64,000 bases of DNA. Origin: Absicoccus porci. Lineage in GTDB: Bacteria; Bacillota_I; Bacilli_A; Erysipelotrichales; Erysipelotrichaceae. Position 1 is the stretch's first letter. The number at the start of each line of letters is the position of its first letter. Both the position numbers and the translations under genes were made by a program. Shown piece by piece: positions 62,312 to 64,000 of the stretch. The stretch is from positions 156,681-220,680 of the forward strand of contig NZ_RJQC01000002.1 of the NCBI RefSeq assembly GCF_003725415.1. The letters run 5' to 3'. Below the pieces are notes generated by a model. That model was not told the DNA's origin. It saw only the letters and a list, made by a program, of their open reading frames with translations, and ran no database searches.

Positions 62312-63010
62312 ATGAAACTTCGAAAATTGTTCGTTTCCATACTGTGTATCTTAATGGTTTTCTGTTTTACTGGATGTAGTTCCGAAGCAAAGAAATCAAT
62401 GGATACAGGCGTGCAATCGGCAAATGCACTTTTAGATAAAAATCAAAAAGCTTACGATATGAGTACGAAAAGCACTTTAAAAAAAGACGTAAAAGATAGT
62501 GAAAAAGCCAATAGTGATGCAGATTACAAAAAATCCACCAAGAAGATCAAAAGTGATATCAAAGCATATAAAAACAGCATAAAGCAACTCAAACAGGTCA
62601 CAAAGCCATCTCAAGATTTTCTTCTTGAAAGAGCAAAAACAGTGGATACAATTACGGATGTCGAAGCAGCCACGGAAGAAACCGATATAAATAACATGAT
62701 GAATAAAGCTGGCGGATATTACGCCTATATTGCCATGAAATCCTCTCTTGTGACCGATTCATATTACGCGGATCAATCACCTGTAGAAGCAGGAACGGAT
62801 GGTGGAGCTGTCATCGAAGCATTTAAAACAGTAAAAGCAGCAAAAGCTAGAAACGAATATCTAGCCGCATTTGATACAGCTGGAATGTTTAATTCTGGTT
62901 CTCACAAAGTAGTTGGAACCCTGGTCATTAGAACATCTTCTAATCTCACCGCATCACAACAAAAACAATTAGAACAAGCTATAATCGATAAACTTGTTGA
63001 GTTAAAATAA
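62312..63010 (+). CDS. lipoprotein of unknown function
   Basis: 232 residues. The signal peptide ends in FTGC (Cys21), followed by a Lys/Asp/Ser-rich helical region (about 25-125) and a C-terminal domain with KVVGTLVIRTSSNLTASQQKQLEQAI. It is not a family I recognise. Frames open at 62270, but the ATG at 62312 has AAAGGGTG and starts the signal peptide. A terminator follows. Confidence 0.78.
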   Translation: MKLRKLFVSILCILMVFCFTGCSSEAKKSMDTGVQSANALLDKNQKAYDMSTKSTLKKDVKDSEKANSDADYKKSTKKIKSDIKAYKNSIKQLKQVTKPSQDFLLERAKTVDTITDVEAATEETDINNMMNKAGGYYAYIAMKSSLVTDSYYADQSPVEAGTDGGAVIEAFKTVKAAKARNEYLAAFDTAGMFNSGSHKVVGTLVIRTSSNLTASQQKQLEQAIIDKLVELK

Positions 63011-63040
63011 CAGTCATAAATTGATATGTCGAAAAGAAAA

Positions 63041-63079
63041 CACCATATTTGCGTAACCAAATATGGTGAAATTTTTTTA
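63041..63079 (+). terminator. terminator after the lipoprotein gene
   Basis: CACCATATTT (63041-63050) pairs with AAATATGGTG (63059-63068), followed by AAATTTTTTT. Confidence 0.88.
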
Positions 63080-63135
63080 TAAGGGTTGGGGGTGCGGACA
63101 AATTCTTGGACCGACGATGACAGGGAGGAAGAAAA

Positions 63136-64000
63136 ATGTCGTTTACGGAGGAAGAGAAAAAGAAAGCACTTCAATTGTATGATGAAACTGGATCGATAGC
63201 TAAGGTAATTCATTAACTCGGATATCCAAGCAGACAAAATATGTATACTTGGATCAAGAATCGAGATATCGAAAAGAAACGCAAGAAATATGATGCTACA
63301 GATTCACCAGGGCACAGGCGTCATCCATCATTAGAAATAAAACTTGAAATACTTCACCGTTGCTTTGAAGAAGGAGAAGACATAAAATCAATATCAGAAG
63401 AATACGGATATTCAAGGACGAGTATTTATAGTTGGAGAAAGCTGTATTTATCTGGAGGTGCAGCGGCGATAATGAATAAAAAGAAAGATTTGCCAAGAGG
63501 AACTTTGATCGTTAATGAAGATGCTGATAAGGGTTCCGATAATAATATTGAACTGGCAGCTAAGATAAGAGATCTGGAGCTAGAAAACGATATATTAAGA
63601 CAGACAATAGAAATATTAAAAAAAGATCAGGGCATTGATCTGTTAAGACTGAAAAACGCAGAGAAGACAATGATAATCGATGCCCTAAGGAATAAATATG
63701 CATTGTCCCTGCTTCTTGCAAAACTTCAGATATCCAAGAGCAGTTACTTTTATCAGCACAAGATACAACAATCGCCTTATAAATATGAGGCAATAAAGGT
63801 AAAAATTATTAAATTATTCAAAGAAAACAAGGAAAGATACGGTTATAGAAGGATCCATTCACTACTGAGAAAAGATAATATCATTGTATCTGAAAAAATA
63901 GTAAGACAAATCATGAAAGATAATAATCTAGTAGTAAAAGTCAGAAAACACAAGAAGTATAGCTCCTATCAAGGAGAAATAAGTGAAGCGGCAGAGAATA
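63136..64000 (+). mobile_element. IS3-family transposase, interrupted, cut by window end
   Basis: The frame begins at ATG 63136 after GGAGGAAG. It encodes a Helix-turn-helix (MSFTEEEKKKALQLYDETGS), a TAA at codon 27 (63214-63216), then continues open to the window end. The second HTH (SISEEYGYSRTSIYSWRK), a leucine-zipper-like LELENDILRQTIEILKK and the HTH_21 segment ENKERYGYRRIHSLL are IS3 hallmarks, with OrfA and OrfB in one frame. The catalytic DDE domain lies beyond the window. The stop suggests inactivation unless read through. The left terminal repeat probably lies between 63080 and 63125 but could not be defined. Confidence 0.85.

Noticed and set aside
63080..63125. Exact left terminal inverted repeat of the IS3 element
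   Set aside because: The right end is outside the window, so the repeat and target duplication cannot be defined.

Overview
The window looks like chromosome of a low-GC Gram-positive bacterium (Bacillota). Genes are preceded by AGGAGG-type ribosome binding sites, terminators are hairpins followed by T runs, and there is a T-box leader, a Firmicute-style str operon and an L11-L1-L10-L7/L12 operon. A biotin-dependent sodium-pump decarboxylase cluster, an Arg-type amino-acid ABC transporter and several MATE pumps suggest a gut- or host-associated anaerobe. Erysipelotrichia would fit, but that rank is inference.

Core part (1-24 kb), mostly minus strand: an M18 aminopeptidase and an amino-acid permease; the str operon rpsL-rpsG-fusA-tuf; a HAD phosphatase; the phosphate operon pstS-pstC-pstA-pstB-phoU; rplK-rplA-rplJ-rplL with its leaders; two identical tRNA-Glu genes flanking a metallophosphoesterase; a GntR regulator; a lipoprotein; a T-box-controlled ABC transporter plus aminotransferase whose specifier reads CGU (arginine); and the UPF0210/ACT-domain pair.

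Accessory part (24-40 kb): a MarR-controlled MATE pump, then a type I restriction-modification locus (hsdM, hsdS, two start-less target-recognition cassettes, hsdR and a tyrosine recombinase), all on one strand. Four target-recognition domains are separated by short directly repeated DNA blocks, so this is a candidate specificity-switching locus. Next to it lie MerR and XRE regulators, an HD-domain protein, a decayed RhuM-Fic gene, a HIRAN protein and a methyltransferase.

Resistance and metabolism (40-64 kb): a leader RNA ending in a strong terminator precedes a MATE pump and a UvrA-like ATPase. An unusual esterase-adenylation fusion is translationally coupled to a GNAT acetyltransferase. A third MATE and a VTT-domain membrane protein follow. 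The five-gene decarboxylase operon contains both an acyl-CoA-type and an oxaloacetate/pyruvate-type carboxyltransferase, a biotin carrier and two sodium-pump subunits. A PadR/DUF2812 pair and a MarR-controlled heterodimeric ABC exporter come next. The right end carries a decayed EFR1-type flavodoxin/ferredoxin gene, an SRPBCC protein, a lipoprotein and an IS3-type transposase with an internal stop that runs off the window.

All calls come from reading the sequence and known family motifs; no database search was run.
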